From Actinomycetota bacterium (GTDB taxonomy: Bacteria; Actinomycetota; Actinomycetes; Actinomycetales; Dermatophilaceae): 64,000 bases of DNA. The position numbers and the translations under genes are program-made. Each line of letters begins with the position of its first letter. Position 1 is the first letter of the stretch. Below are positions 54,085 through 64,000 of this stretch, piece after piece. The notes beneath the pieces are model-generated. The model ran no database searches. It was not told the origin of the DNA and saw only the letters and a list, made by a program, of their open reading frames with translations. The DNA lies in the NCBI GenBank assembly GCA_020161815.1, contig JAIUOP010000001.1:411806-475805 (forward strand). Reading direction: 5' to 3'.

Positions 54085-55198
54085 GGGTGAGGAGAGCCCA
54101 GTGGCGGGCGTCGTCGAGCGAGCCGTCCGACCGTGCGCAGAACGCCGGCTCGCGCCCCCACGGCGTGAAGCCCAGCCGCTCGAGCACGCCCGCGCTCGCC
54201 TGGTTGTCGCCGACGGTCAGCGCCACCAGCTTGCGCAGCCCCCGCCCGCCCTCGCCCTCCGGAGCGAAGGCGTGCTCCAGGACGAGCCGACCGGCGATCG
54301 TCGCCGCACCCCGACCACGAGCCGAGGGCAGCAGGAGGTAGCCGAGCTCGGCCGTGCCCTCCTCCTGGTCCTTGTCGATGAGGACGGCGTCCCCCATCGC
54401 CCGGTCGCTCTCGGCGTCGGCGATGCACCAGTGCGTCGACTGACCCTGAGACATCCGCTCCCGGCGCCGCAGCAGCCAGTCGGGGAAGGTCTCGGGTGTC
54501 GGCTGGGCCCCCGGCGGCATGGCATGCTCCAGCCCCACCCACGGCTCCATCGCGTCGATGTCCTCGTCCCGCCAAGGGCGCAGGCGGATGCCGTCGGCCT
54601 CGAGGACCACCGACTCCCGCCACGGCGCTGCCGGACGGGTCAGGTCGGCACCGCGGCCCACGCTCCCGGTCCACCCGTCGAAGGCTTGGTCTCGGGCCGT
54701 GAGCAGCTCGGGCACCGTCCCGTGGAAGGTGAACCCGCACGCCCACGCCACCCGCCACGACGCGAAGTTGCCGCGGTTGGCCTGCCAGAACATCCGGACC
54801 CCGCCCTGGTCGAACCACCACTGCGTCGCCAGCCGGAGGGCACCGGCCATGAGGTGGCGCCCGCGACCCTCGGGATGCAGGCCGAAGCCGATCGAGGCGA
54901 TGCCAGCACCCTTGGCTCGGACGTCGATCGTCCCCATGAAGACCTCGTCCGGGTCGTCCGCGGCCGTGATCGCCCAGAGCCGGTCGCCCGCCGGCGTGGT
55001 CCAGCCGGCCGCGATCGACTCCACGAACTCCCGTCCCATGGCCGCGTCATAGGGCGTGGGCACGGTGGTCCACCGGATCGACTCCGGGTCGTTGCACTGC
55101 TCGACGATGCGGTCGACATCCTCGACCCGGTGCGCTCGCAGCCGCACGACGCCATCGGTGAGCTCGGGCACGCAGGCGGGGAACGGCATACCGGTCAT
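54071..55198 (-). CDS. Tandem GNAT acetyltransferase
   Basis: 375 residues with two GNAT-like halves. First (about 10-180): LRAHRVEDVDRIVEQ and IGFGLHPEGRGRHLMAGALRL, the latter an acetyl-CoA loop. Second (about 195-370): LRPWRDEDIDAM, YLLLPSARGRGAATIAGRLVL and VGDNQASAGVLERLGF. Resembles RimJ/RimL-type enzymes; substrate unknown. The ATG was chosen at MTGMPFP; an ATG 8 codons upstream is the alternative. A copy of the dispersed word encodes Gly-Met-Pro at residues 3-5. Confidence 0.8.
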   Translation of the reverse strand: MTGMPFPACVPELTDGVVRLRAHRVEDVDRIVEQCNDPESIRWTTVPTPYDAAMGREFVESIAAGWTTPAGDRLWAITAADDPDEVFMGTIDVRAKGAGIASIGFGLHPEGRGRHLMAGALRLATQWWFDQGGVRMFWQANRGNFASWRVAWACGFTFHGTVPELLTARDQAFDGWTGSVGRGADLTRPAAPWRESVVLEADGIRLRPWRDEDIDAMEPWVGLEHAMPPGAQPTPETFPDWLLRRRERMSQGQSTHWCIADAESDRAMGDAVLIDKDQEEGTAELGYLLLPSARGRGAATIAGRLVLEHAFAPEGEGGRGLRKLVALTVGDNQASAGVLERLGFTPWGREPAFCARSDGSLDDARHWALLTPDSR

Positions 55199-55246
55199 TG
55201 ACCCACCCAACCACGACGGCAACGGACCTCGGAACCGAATAACGGC

Positions 55247-55270
55247 GTATGCCGTTGGGCCCCGTAGGCT
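55247..55270 (+). promoter_or_regulatory. secA promoter region with palindromic copy of the word
   Basis: TAGGCT (55265-55270) is a candidate -10, predicting a leader of about 55 nt before the secA GTG. Just upstream, AACGGCGTATGCCGTT (55241-55256) is a 6-bp-arm palindrome around the dispersed word and could bind a regulator. Confidence 0.5.
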
Positions 55271-55332
55271 TGGTTGGTCCCGGTGGCCTCGTGCTGCCGT
55301 CGAAGTGGTGCCCGTGTCAGGAGAGAACCCCC

Positions 55333-58281
<2,949 letters not shown>

Positions 58282-58303
58282 GCACCACGGGCGGGCGCCC
58301 CGG

Positions 58304-58873
58304 TCAGCCGATCTGGAGTGCTTCCACCCGCCAGCGGCCGTCGTAGCCGCCGAGCCGCAGCGCCATGGCGCGGACCCGGGGGCCGTCCTGGAGGACGACG
58401 GCGGCCTCGGCCACGCCATCGGCGGGAAGGCACACGTGGACCCGGCGCACGAGGATCCGGGGGCGGGAACGTGCCGAGGGCACGCCCGGCCGCCCCGGCT
58501 GGGCAGCGAGCGCGGGGGTGGCAGCGCGTCGGGTGACCACGAGCGCGCGACGCGCGAGCACGGCATACACCTCGGGCGTGGTCCAACGCACCACCTGGGT
58601 GGGTGGACGCAGCCCCACGACGATCTCCGCGATGGCCAGCCCCAGCCGATGGGCCCACTCCCGTGCGTCGGGCAGGTCGGAGGTCGACGTGGCCTGGCAG
58701 CCGAACAACTGCTCGTCGGGCACCAGCTCCAGGGCCAGGGCTCCCTGGACGAACGGACCGTCGTCGCCGCGGTCCCGCCGGGACTTCTCGATCGCCTCGT
58801 CCAGCGAGACTGCGGCCGGTCGGCCGGAGGCTGCCACCACGACCTGCAGCGGCGAGAGCGCAGCGGTCGTCAT
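58304..58873 (-). CDS. Rv3235-family protein
   Basis: 189 residues. No enzyme motif is visible. The C-terminal 80 residues (RRVHVCLPADGVAEAAVVLQDGPRVRAMALRLGGYDGRW) form the conserved family core, an NTF2-like beta-rich domain at a guess. Actinobacteria-specific, always near secA. It overlaps the LysM gene by ATGA, so the two are co-expressed. Confidence 0.8.
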   Translation of the reverse strand: MTTAALSPLQVVVAASGRPAAVSLDEAIEKSRRDRGDDGPFVQGALALELVPDEQLFGCQATSTSDLPDAREWAHRLGLAIAEIVVGLRPPTQVVRWTTPEVYAVLARRALVVTRRAATPALAAQPGRPGVPSARSRPRILVRRVHVCLPADGVAEAAVVLQDGPRVRAMALRLGGYDGRWRVEALQIG

Positions 58874-59892
58874 GACGCGCCTCCCGCCGTCGGCACGCGC
58901 AGGGCCTGGCCGGGGAGGATCAGGGACGGGTCGGCGCCGATGACGTCGGTGTTGGACGCGTACCAGCGCGGCCAGGCGGCGGCGATCTCGGCATCCGAGG
59001 CGTCCGCGCCGAGGTGGCGAGCCGCGATGGACCAGAGCGAGTCGCCGGCCCGGACCACCACCTCCTGGTCGACCGCGGTCGCCTGACCCGCACTCGTGGC
59101 ACCGAGTGCCGCCCTGGTGTCGGGGGAGGGGCTCGGGCGGACCGCGGGCCGAGTGGCGCGCCATCCTGCCTCGGGCGCCAGTGGACGGGAGGCGGCGCCC
59201 GTGACGCTGCCCTCGCTGCCCTCGGAGGCGCCGGTCGAGGCGACACCCCCCGGGTTGGTCCCCGTGGGGAGCGACGGCGTCGACGCCAGTGGCGGCGTCG
59301 ACGTCGGTGATGGCGTCGACATGGGCACCGCGGAGGAGTGCGGAGCGCTCGGCGAGGATGACGTCTGGGCGCCAGCCGTCTCCGCCACCTCCGATGCGGG
59401 AGTGGCCGGACTCGCCGAGGTCGGTCCCCAGCCCGCCGACGCCGACACGACGGGTGCCTCCTGGGCCACCGCCGTGCCGGCCGTCCCGCCGGCAATCCCC
59501 AGGCCGAGGACCATGCCGACCAGAGCGCGCGCCACGCGCGGGGTCACCGGGGCCAGGGCGCGTGCCGCGCCGCGTCCGAGCGCGCCGGGCAGCGTGGCAG
59601 CGGCAGCGGCGAGCATCCCCAGCCAGAGCCAGAGGCCGACCACGGCCGCCGCCGACGCGGTGAGCGTCATGAGGAGCTCGGAAGGGCTGGCCGGACCGGG
59701 GGCGAGCGTGTCGGCCCACAGCGCTCGGCACCAGTGACCGAGCCGGACCAGAGCGACCAGCCCGAGGCCGAGTGCCACGGCGAGCGCGACGAGGTTCCGC
59801 CCGCGCGCGCCCCGGGTGCCGTGGGTTCCCGGCTCAGCGATGGGCCGAGGCGTCATTGACCCGCCTTTGGACCGATTTGAGGTGGTTTGCAT
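58870..59892 (-). CDS. LysM-domain membrane protein
   Basis: 340 residues. Three hydrophobic segments (about 35-55, 75-105 and 135-155) precede a long Ser/Thr/Pro-rich extracellular linker (about 160-280) and one C-terminal LysM domain (VVVRAGDSLWSIAARHLG to PGQALRVP), which binds peptidoglycan. The ATG was chosen because TAGCGT stands 7 nt upstream; an ATG at 59856 with a weak ribosome-binding site is the alternative. Operon with the Rv3235-family gene. Confidence 0.8.
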   Translation of the reverse strand: MQTTSNRSKGGSMTPRPIAEPGTHGTRGARGRNLVALAVALGLGLVALVRLGHWCRALWADTLAPGPASPSELLMTLTASAAAVVGLWLWLGMLAAAAATLPGALGRGAARALAPVTPRVARALVGMVLGLGIAGGTAGTAVAQEAPVVSASAGWGPTSASPATPASEVAETAGAQTSSSPSAPHSSAVPMSTPSPTSTPPLASTPSLPTGTNPGGVASTGASEGSEGSVTGAASRPLAPEAGWRATRPAVRPSPSPDTRAALGATSAGQATAVDQEVVVRAGDSLWSIAARHLGADASDAEIAAAWPRWYASNTDVIGADPSLILPGQALRVPTAGGAS

Positions 59893-59899
59893 GGAAAAG

Positions 59900-59905
59900 A
59901 CGCTA
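59900..59905 (-). promoter_or_regulatory. -10 box of the LysM operon
   Basis: TAGCGT on the minus strand, exactly 7 nt before the ATG at 59892. Confidence 0.5.
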
Positions 59906-59957
59906 GAGGATGCCGATGGTCCGCGCAACCGCTGCGGCCATCTGCTTAGGTGAGGGC

Positions 59958-60509
59958 ATGCCTGCCTCACGTTGGGAGCGACTCTTCGACGACCTGGAAG
60001 CCCAGTTCGCCGCCGAGGAGAGACGGGACGTCGAGGCCGAGGTGGCCGAGCGCACCCGGCGCGAGAGGGCCCTCGTCAGCTGGACGGACCGGATCGCCGC
60101 GCAGGGCCAGGCCGAGCTGAGTCTTGAAGTGGCGGCCGGCCAGCGGCTCACCGGACGGGTCGCGGACCACGGAGCCGACTGGGTGCTGATCGAGCTCGCC
60201 ACAGGCGCGGAGGTGCTCGTGAGCCTCAGCAGCGTGTTGGCGATCCACGGGCTGGTGGCCCGATCCCGCGAGGCGACGACTGCGCGCCGCTTTGGCTGGG
60301 GCTCGGTCCTGCGTGCCCTGGCGCGTGATCGCTCGGCGGTGGAGGTGGTGGACCGTGCCGGCACCCGCCGGATCGGGACCATCGACGTCGTGCTCTCCGA
60401 TGCCTTCGAGCTCGCCGAGCATGCCCTGGACGTGCCCCGCCGGCAGGGGAACGTGGCGGGTCGGGTCGTCGTGCCCTTCGCGGCGGTGGCGATGGTCAGG
60501 CGGCGCTGA
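59958..60509 (+). CDS. Conserved actinobacterial protein of unknown function
   Basis: 183 residues. An N-terminal amphipathic, highly charged helix (RWERLFDDLEAQFAAEERRDVEAEVAE) probably forms a coiled coil. Two Sm-like beta segments follow, ADHGADWVLIELATGAEVLVSL and VDRAGTRRIGTIDVVLSDAFELAEH, suggesting an RNA- or protein-binding scaffold; that is inference. AGGTGAG precedes the ATG. It is divergent from the LysM operon and converges on the excisionase-like gene. Confidence 0.72.
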   Translation: MPASRWERLFDDLEAQFAAEERRDVEAEVAERTRRERALVSWTDRIAAQGQAELSLEVAAGQRLTGRVADHGADWVLIELATGAEVLVSLSSVLAIHGLVARSREATTARRFGWGSVLRALARDRSAVEVVDRAGTRRIGTIDVVLSDAFELAEHALDVPRRQGNVAGRVVVPFAAVAMVRRR

Positions 60510-60518
60510 CCCGAGGCC

Positions 60519-60737
60519 TCAGTCCGTGAGGGTGCGGTCCCCGGCGACGAGCTCACGGGTGCGGGCGTACATCCGCGCGATGTAGGCCTCGAGCTCGACC
60601 GTCTCCACCCGCCACTGGCCCCGGCCGCCGACCTTGATGGCCGGCAGGTCGCCGCTGCGCACCAGGGCGTAGGCCTGGTCGGCAGAGATGTCGAGGATCT
60701 CGGACACCTCGGTCAGCGGGATGAAGCGGCGGGTCAC
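60519..60737 (-). CDS. Excisionase-like helix-turn-helix protein
   Basis: 72 residues from a GTG. One MerR/excisionase-type HTH: RRFIPLTEVSEILDISADQAYALVRSGDLPA then GQWRVETVELEAYI. Such small proteins bind DNA as accessory regulators; it is chromosomal and common near secA in Actinobacteria, so not a phage remnant. A weak CAAACT box is 6 nt upstream. Target unknown. Confidence 0.82.
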   Translation of the reverse strand: MTRRFIPLTEVSEILDISADQAYALVRSGDLPAIKVGGRGQWRVETVELEAYIARMYARTRELVAGDRTLTD

Positions 60738-60894
60738 CCGACCAGTTTGCCACTTGCCGCATGGGCTCCGGCGACCATCCACAGGGTCGGCGCTCGGACG
60801 CCGTTGTCCACAGGCTCCATCTCTCGCCGCGACGCGCAGCCCCTGCTCGGGCACAATCGGCGACGCACCAGGCATCGGGAGGATCGGGGGACAC

Positions 60895-61572
60895 GTGAGC
60901 GGGATCGACTTGGCCACTCCGCAGGCGCAGCGGCTGCGCCGACCGTCGTGGCGGGACCGGCGACTCCTCGTCGGACTGCTGCTCGTGCTGCTCAGCACGG
61001 CGCTCGGTGGCTGGGTCGTCAGCCGCGCCGACCGCACCGTGCCGGTGTATGCCGCGCAGCGCGCGCTCGTGCCGGGCGAGGCCGTGTCGGCCCAGGACGT
61101 GCGGCGTGTCGACGTCCTGCTGGGAGAGGCGGACGAGCGCTACCTCTCCGCCGCGTCCGACCTGCCGCCGGACCTGCACGTCCTGCGCGCCGTGGGGGAC
61201 GGCGAGCTGATCCCGCTGGCGGCGACCGGCACGCGCGACCAGGTGCGCACCCAGGTCGTCGCCCTGCAGGTGGACACCACGTCGGCGTCCATGCTGGAGG
61301 TCGGCTCGATCGTCGATGTCTTCGTCAACCGTCCGACGGGGGGTGCCTCCGTCGGAGGACGCCCGGCCTACGGCGGGCCGGAGCAGGTGCTCGAGGGCGC
61401 GACGGTGGCGGCCCTGCCCGACGCCAGCTCGGTGCTGGGCGGCGTCGTCAGCCAGCGGCCGGTCCAGCTCGTCGTGCCGGTGGACAAGGTGCAGGCCCTC
61501 ATCGCCGACATCGACCTGGGTTCCCGCATCACCCTCGTGGCCGCTCCGGGCGCGCCTCGTCAGGGATCATGA
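60895..61572 (+). CDS. SAF-domain protein, Flp pilus CpaB/RcpC-like
   Basis: 225 residues from a GTG. One membrane helix (about 26-46) is followed by an extracytoplasmic SAF domain (YAAQRALVPGEAVSAQDVRRVDV) and a beta-rich tail LEVGSIVDVFVN, LVVPVDKVQALIADIDLGSRITLV. CpaB/RcpC proteins assemble Flp/Tad pili. GGAGG and GGGGG lie upstream. It overlaps the CpaE-like gene by ATGA. The 157-bp spacer before it contains CTGTGGATAAC-like bases in reverse but no clear promoter. Confidence 0.82.
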   Translation: MSGIDLATPQAQRLRRPSWRDRRLLVGLLLVLLSTALGGWVVSRADRTVPVYAAQRALVPGEAVSAQDVRRVDVLLGEADERYLSAASDLPPDLHVLRAVGDGELIPLAATGTRDQVRTQVVALQVDTTSASMLEVGSIVDVFVNRPTGGASVGGRPAYGGPEQVLEGATVAALPDASSVLGGVVSQRPVQLVVPVDKVQALIADIDLGSRITLVAAPGAPRQGS

Positions 61573-62993
61573 CCCCCGGCCTGCTCACGGCCGTCGACCC
61601 ACGGCACGAGGCCGATCTCGTCGCCGCCCTGGAGGTGGCGCGACAGGTGCGGGTGGTGCGCCGCTGCGCCGACGTCCCCGAGCTCGTCTCGGTGGCGGCG
61701 GCCGGGGCGGCCGAGCTGGCAGTCGTCTCCGCGACCTTCCGGGGGATCGACCGGGAGGTGCTGCGCACGCTCGCCGGTCACGGAGTGCGCGTCATCGGCA
61801 TGTGCGAGCGGGCCGACGAGGTCGGCGAGCGCACGCTGCGGCAGTGGGGGATCAGCACGATCATCCACCCGGACACCGCCCCGGAGGACCTCGCGGGAGC
61901 ACTCGTCGCGGACGGACTGGACCCGGTGGCAGCCGCGAGTCGCGTCGGCGACCCGGGCGCCGACGCACCGGGGCCGGGGGCGTGGCCAGCGGGCGCGGAC
62001 GCCCAGGGCGTCGCCGGACCAAGCGATGGGCGGTCCGTCGAGCCGGGGGCCCGACCACTCGCCACTCGCGATTCCCGACTGGAAGGAGGCCACGGTCCGA
62101 GCGGTGAGGGTGCACCGGGAGTCCGTGACCAGGACGCCATCCTCGAGGACCGCTCGGGACGGGTCGTCGCGGTGTGGGGACCTCTGGGCTCTCCCGGCCG
62201 CACCACCCTGGCCATCGCCATCGCCGCGGAGCTCGCCGCGGACGAGACCAACGTGCTCGTCATCGACGCGGACACCTGGGGTGCGAGCGTGGGCCAGGTG
62301 CTCGGGCTGATCGACGAGGCACCCGGGCTCGCGGCCGCAGCCCGGCTCTCCGAGCAGGCGGCGCTGGACGCGCTCTCCCTGGCGCGGATCGCCCCCGAGG
62401 TCGCACCCCACCTGCGCGTGCTCACCGGCCTGCCCCGCGCCGACCGCTGGCCCGAGGCACGTGCTGCCGCCGTCGAGGACCTGCTCAGGGTCGCCCGCCT
62501 CGTCGCCGAGGTCGTCATCGTCGACTGTGGCTTCGCCGTCGAGGACGACGAGGAGCTGAGCTATGACACGGTCGCGCCGCGACGCAATGCGGCCACCCTG
62601 ACCGTCCTCGAGGCGGCCGACCATGTCCTGCTCGTCGGTGCCGCCGACCCGGTCGGCCTGCAACGACTGGCCCGGGCCTCCGAGGACCTGGCCACCCGCT
62701 CCACGGCTCCCCGGACGGTCGTGGTGAACAAGGTGCGCAAGGCCGTCGACGGGCCCGGCCCGGAGCGGGCCATCGCCGAGGTGCTCGGCCGCTTCTCGGG
62801 ACTGACCGACCTGCTCTTCCTCCCATGGTCACCGGCCGAGTGCGACCTCGCCCTCTGGGAGGGGCGCACGCTGCGGGAGGTCGCCCCCCAGAGCGCCCTG
62901 GTCCGGGAGCTCCGGTCTGTCCTGGCCCAGGTCGCGCCCGGGCACGTGTCACGCGCCACGTCCGGGCGCAGCCGGAGGCGGCGCGGCGTCTGA
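61569..62993 (+). CDS. CpaE-like MinD/ParA-family ATPase
   Basis: 474 residues. N-terminal receiver-like domain (about 1-125), a Pro/Gly-rich linker, then a MinD-type ATPase domain from about 195. The P-loop reads WGPLGSPGRTTLA (about 202-213): the canonical Walker A lysine is Arg, a feature I have seen in actinobacterial members. LVIDADTWGASVG and VIVDCGFAVEDDEE provide the other nucleotide motifs. CpaE localises Flp pilus assembly; the membrane partner CpaB is the gene just upstream. Pilin, CpaF and TadBC are not in the window. Confidence 0.8.
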   Translation: MTPGLLTAVDPRHEADLVAALEVARQVRVVRRCADVPELVSVAAAGAAELAVVSATFRGIDREVLRTLAGHGVRVIGMCERADEVGERTLRQWGISTIIHPDTAPEDLAGALVADGLDPVAAASRVGDPGADAPGPGAWPAGADAQGVAGPSDGRSVEPGARPLATRDSRLEGGHGPSGEGAPGVRDQDAILEDRSGRVVAVWGPLGSPGRTTLAIAIAAELAADETNVLVIDADTWGASVGQVLGLIDEAPGLAAAARLSEQAALDALSLARIAPEVAPHLRVLTGLPRADRWPEARAAAVEDLLRVARLVAEVVIVDCGFAVEDDEELSYDTVAPRRNAATLTVLEAADHVLLVGAADPVGLQRLARASEDLATRSTAPRTVVVNKVRKAVDGPGPERAIAEVLGRFSGLTDLLFLPWSPAECDLALWEGRTLREVAPQSALVRELRSVLAQVAPGHVSRATSGRSRRRRGV

Positions 62994-63005
62994 GACGATG
63001 ACCCC

Positions 63006-64000
63006 GTGCCTGAACGCCTGACCTCCCTCGACGCGTCCTTCCTCGCGCTCGAGGACGCCGTGACCCCGATGCACGTCGGCTCCGTCATGGTCTTCGACTC
63101 GCCGCCCGGCGGCTTCGACTACGAGGCCATGGTCGGGCTCATCGCCCAACGGCTGGCCTTCGTCCCTCGCTACCGGCGCCGCGTCCGCTCGGTCCCGGGT
63201 GGCATCGCCAACCCGGTCTGGGTCGACGACGAGCACTTCGACATCGGCTACCACGTGCGCCGGTCGGCCCTGCCGCGTCCGGGCACCGACGCCCAGCTCG
63301 AGGAGCTCGTCGCGCGCATCATGCCGCGCCCGCTCGACCGGCACCGTCCGCTCTGGGAGGTCTACCTCGTCGAAGGCCTGGAGCACGACCGCTTCGCCAT
63401 CCTGACCAAGACCCATCACGCCCTCGTCGACGGCTACAACACGGTGGACATCGGCCAGGTGATCCTCGACAGCGCGCAGGACGCGGAACTGGCCCATCAG
63501 TCGCTCTGGCGACCGATGAAGGAGCCGACCTCGACCGAGCTCCTCGTCGGCGCCATCGCCGACTCGGTGCGGGGGCCGGCCCAGATCGTCGACACCGTGC
63601 GCAGCGGCGTCTCGGACGTCAAGGCGGCCGCCGAGCGGGTCACCCACGTGGCCGGCGAGGTGCTCTCGACCGTCGTGCGGGCGTCCCGCTCCACGCCGGA
63701 CAGCCCGCTCAACGCCAAGGTCGGCCGAGCCCGGCGGTACGTCATGATCGGGCTCGACCTCGAGGACCACCGGCGCGTGCGGGCCCGCCTGACCAAGGGT
63801 GCCTTCGCCGATGAGGTGACGGTCAACGACGTGGTCCTGGCGACGATCACCGGCGCCTTCCGGTCCTGGCTGCTCACGCGCGGGGAAGCCGTCCACGGTG
63901 CCACGACGATCAGCGCCATGGTCCCGGTGCGGGTCCACGGCGAGGCCGACGATGCGCCCGGCAAGGAGCTCACCGCCTGCTTCGTCGACCTCCCCGTGGG
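63006..64000 (+). CDS. WS/DGAT acyltransferase (partial)
   Basis: The gene runs off the right edge; 331 codons are visible from a GTG. Wax ester synthase/acyl-CoA:diacylglycerol acyltransferase makes storage lipids. PERLTSLDASFLALED at the N-terminus, the catalytic THHALVDG (HHxxxDG, residues 137-143) and ITGAFRSWLLTRGE are present. Mycobacterial tgs3 (Rv3234c) lies next to the Rv3235 gene, the same neighbourhood. GACGAT 6-7 nt before the GTG is a weak -10. With acyl-CoA carboxylase and acyl-CoA dehydrogenase in the window it points to lipid storage and turnover. Confidence 0.92.
   Translation, partial: MPERLTSLDASFLALEDAVTPMHVGSVMVFDSPPGGFDYEAMVGLIAQRLAFVPRYRRRVRSVPGGIANPVWVDDEHFDIGYHVRRSALPRPGTDAQLEELVARIMPRPLDRHRPLWEVYLVEGLEHDRFAILTKTHHALVDGYNTVDIGQVILDSAQDAELAHQSLWRPMKEPTSTELLVGAIADSVRGPAQIVDTVRSGVSDVKAAAERVTHVAGEVLSTVVRASRSTPDSPLNAKVGRARRYVMIGLDLEDHRRVRARLTKGAFADEVTVNDVVLATITGAFRSWLLTRGEAVHGATTISAMVPVRVHGEADDAPGKELTACFVDLPV

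Noticed and set aside
60519..60737. Prophage or integrative-element remnant, suggested by the excisionase-like gene
   Set aside because: No integrase, att-like repeats or phage genes nearby; this HTH is a normal chromosomal neighbour of secA in Actinobacteria.

Overview
The window is high-GC, gene-dense DNA from an actinobacterium. Gene content and order point to the Micrococcales, most likely the Intrasporangiaceae/Dermatophilaceae; that placement is inference. Diagnostic genes are a WhiB2-type iron-sulfur regulator, MtrA-MtrB-LpqB, coenzyme F420 synthesis (CofD, CofE), an acyl-CoA carboxylase beta/epsilon pair, DUF3499, an Rv3235-family protein and a WS/DGAT acyltransferase. Much of the order matches the block running from accD5/accE5 to tgs3 in Mycobacterium tuberculosis. 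I found no tRNA, rRNA, CRISPR array or insertion sequence. No gene-free stretch exceeds about 256 bases.

Layout: 1-9.7 kb carries acyl-CoA carboxylase (accE, accD), birA, an adenylate cyclase/two-component operon, a GtrA protein, purine genes purK-purE, RNase PH with the XTP pyrophosphatase, and a CoA-binding protein. 9.8-15.4 kb is more accessory: a membrane-anchored Nudix-like protein, an F420-type oxidoreductase, an AbiEi/DUF559 protein bracketed by two inverted 41-bp palindromic elements, and an acyl-CoA dehydrogenase. 15.5-25.9 kb is an envelope-glycan block: an LCP ligase, six glycosyltransferases and a Wzm/Wzt-like exporter. 25.9-34 kb holds a CoA-transferase pair, TIGR03089, an inositol-phosphatase-like enzyme, a glycosyltransferase fusion, a DNA glycosylase and cofD-cofE. 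34-46 kb holds whiB2, a large membrane glycosyltransferase with DUF5719, DUF3499, phosphomannomutase, Trm112, an SIS isomerase, YbaK-like and DUF808 proteins, and ahcY behind a structured leader. 46-64 kb holds mtrA-mtrB-lpqB, comF, hpf, a NarL regulator, a YcaQ-like glycosylase, a tandem GNAT, secA, the Rv3235/LysM/excisionase-like cluster, Flp-pilus-like CpaB and CpaE proteins, and the start of a WS/DGAT gene.

Many genes are tightly packed with ATGA or GTGA overlaps. About fifteen have a TANNNT -10 box 6-8 nt before the start codon, the signature of leaderless transcripts.

The most unusual signal belongs to no gene. The octamer GTATGCCG (usually GTATGCCGT) occurs 48 times by my count, 25 on one strand and 23 on the other. 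It is always complete at eight bases, denser between genes than within them, tolerated at the cost of rare codons, and present as both arms of the 20-bp palindrome behind ahcY. This resembles the DNA uptake sequences of Neisseriaceae and Pasteurellaceae, which I do not know to be described in Actinobacteria. comF and Flp-pilus-like genes are present, and natural transformation in Micrococcus luteus depends on a Flp-type pilus, so the idea is testable. A second theme is a set of long, near-perfect, unrelated palindromes without T-tracts at gene ends, one of which supplies the last three codons and stop of both converging genes.
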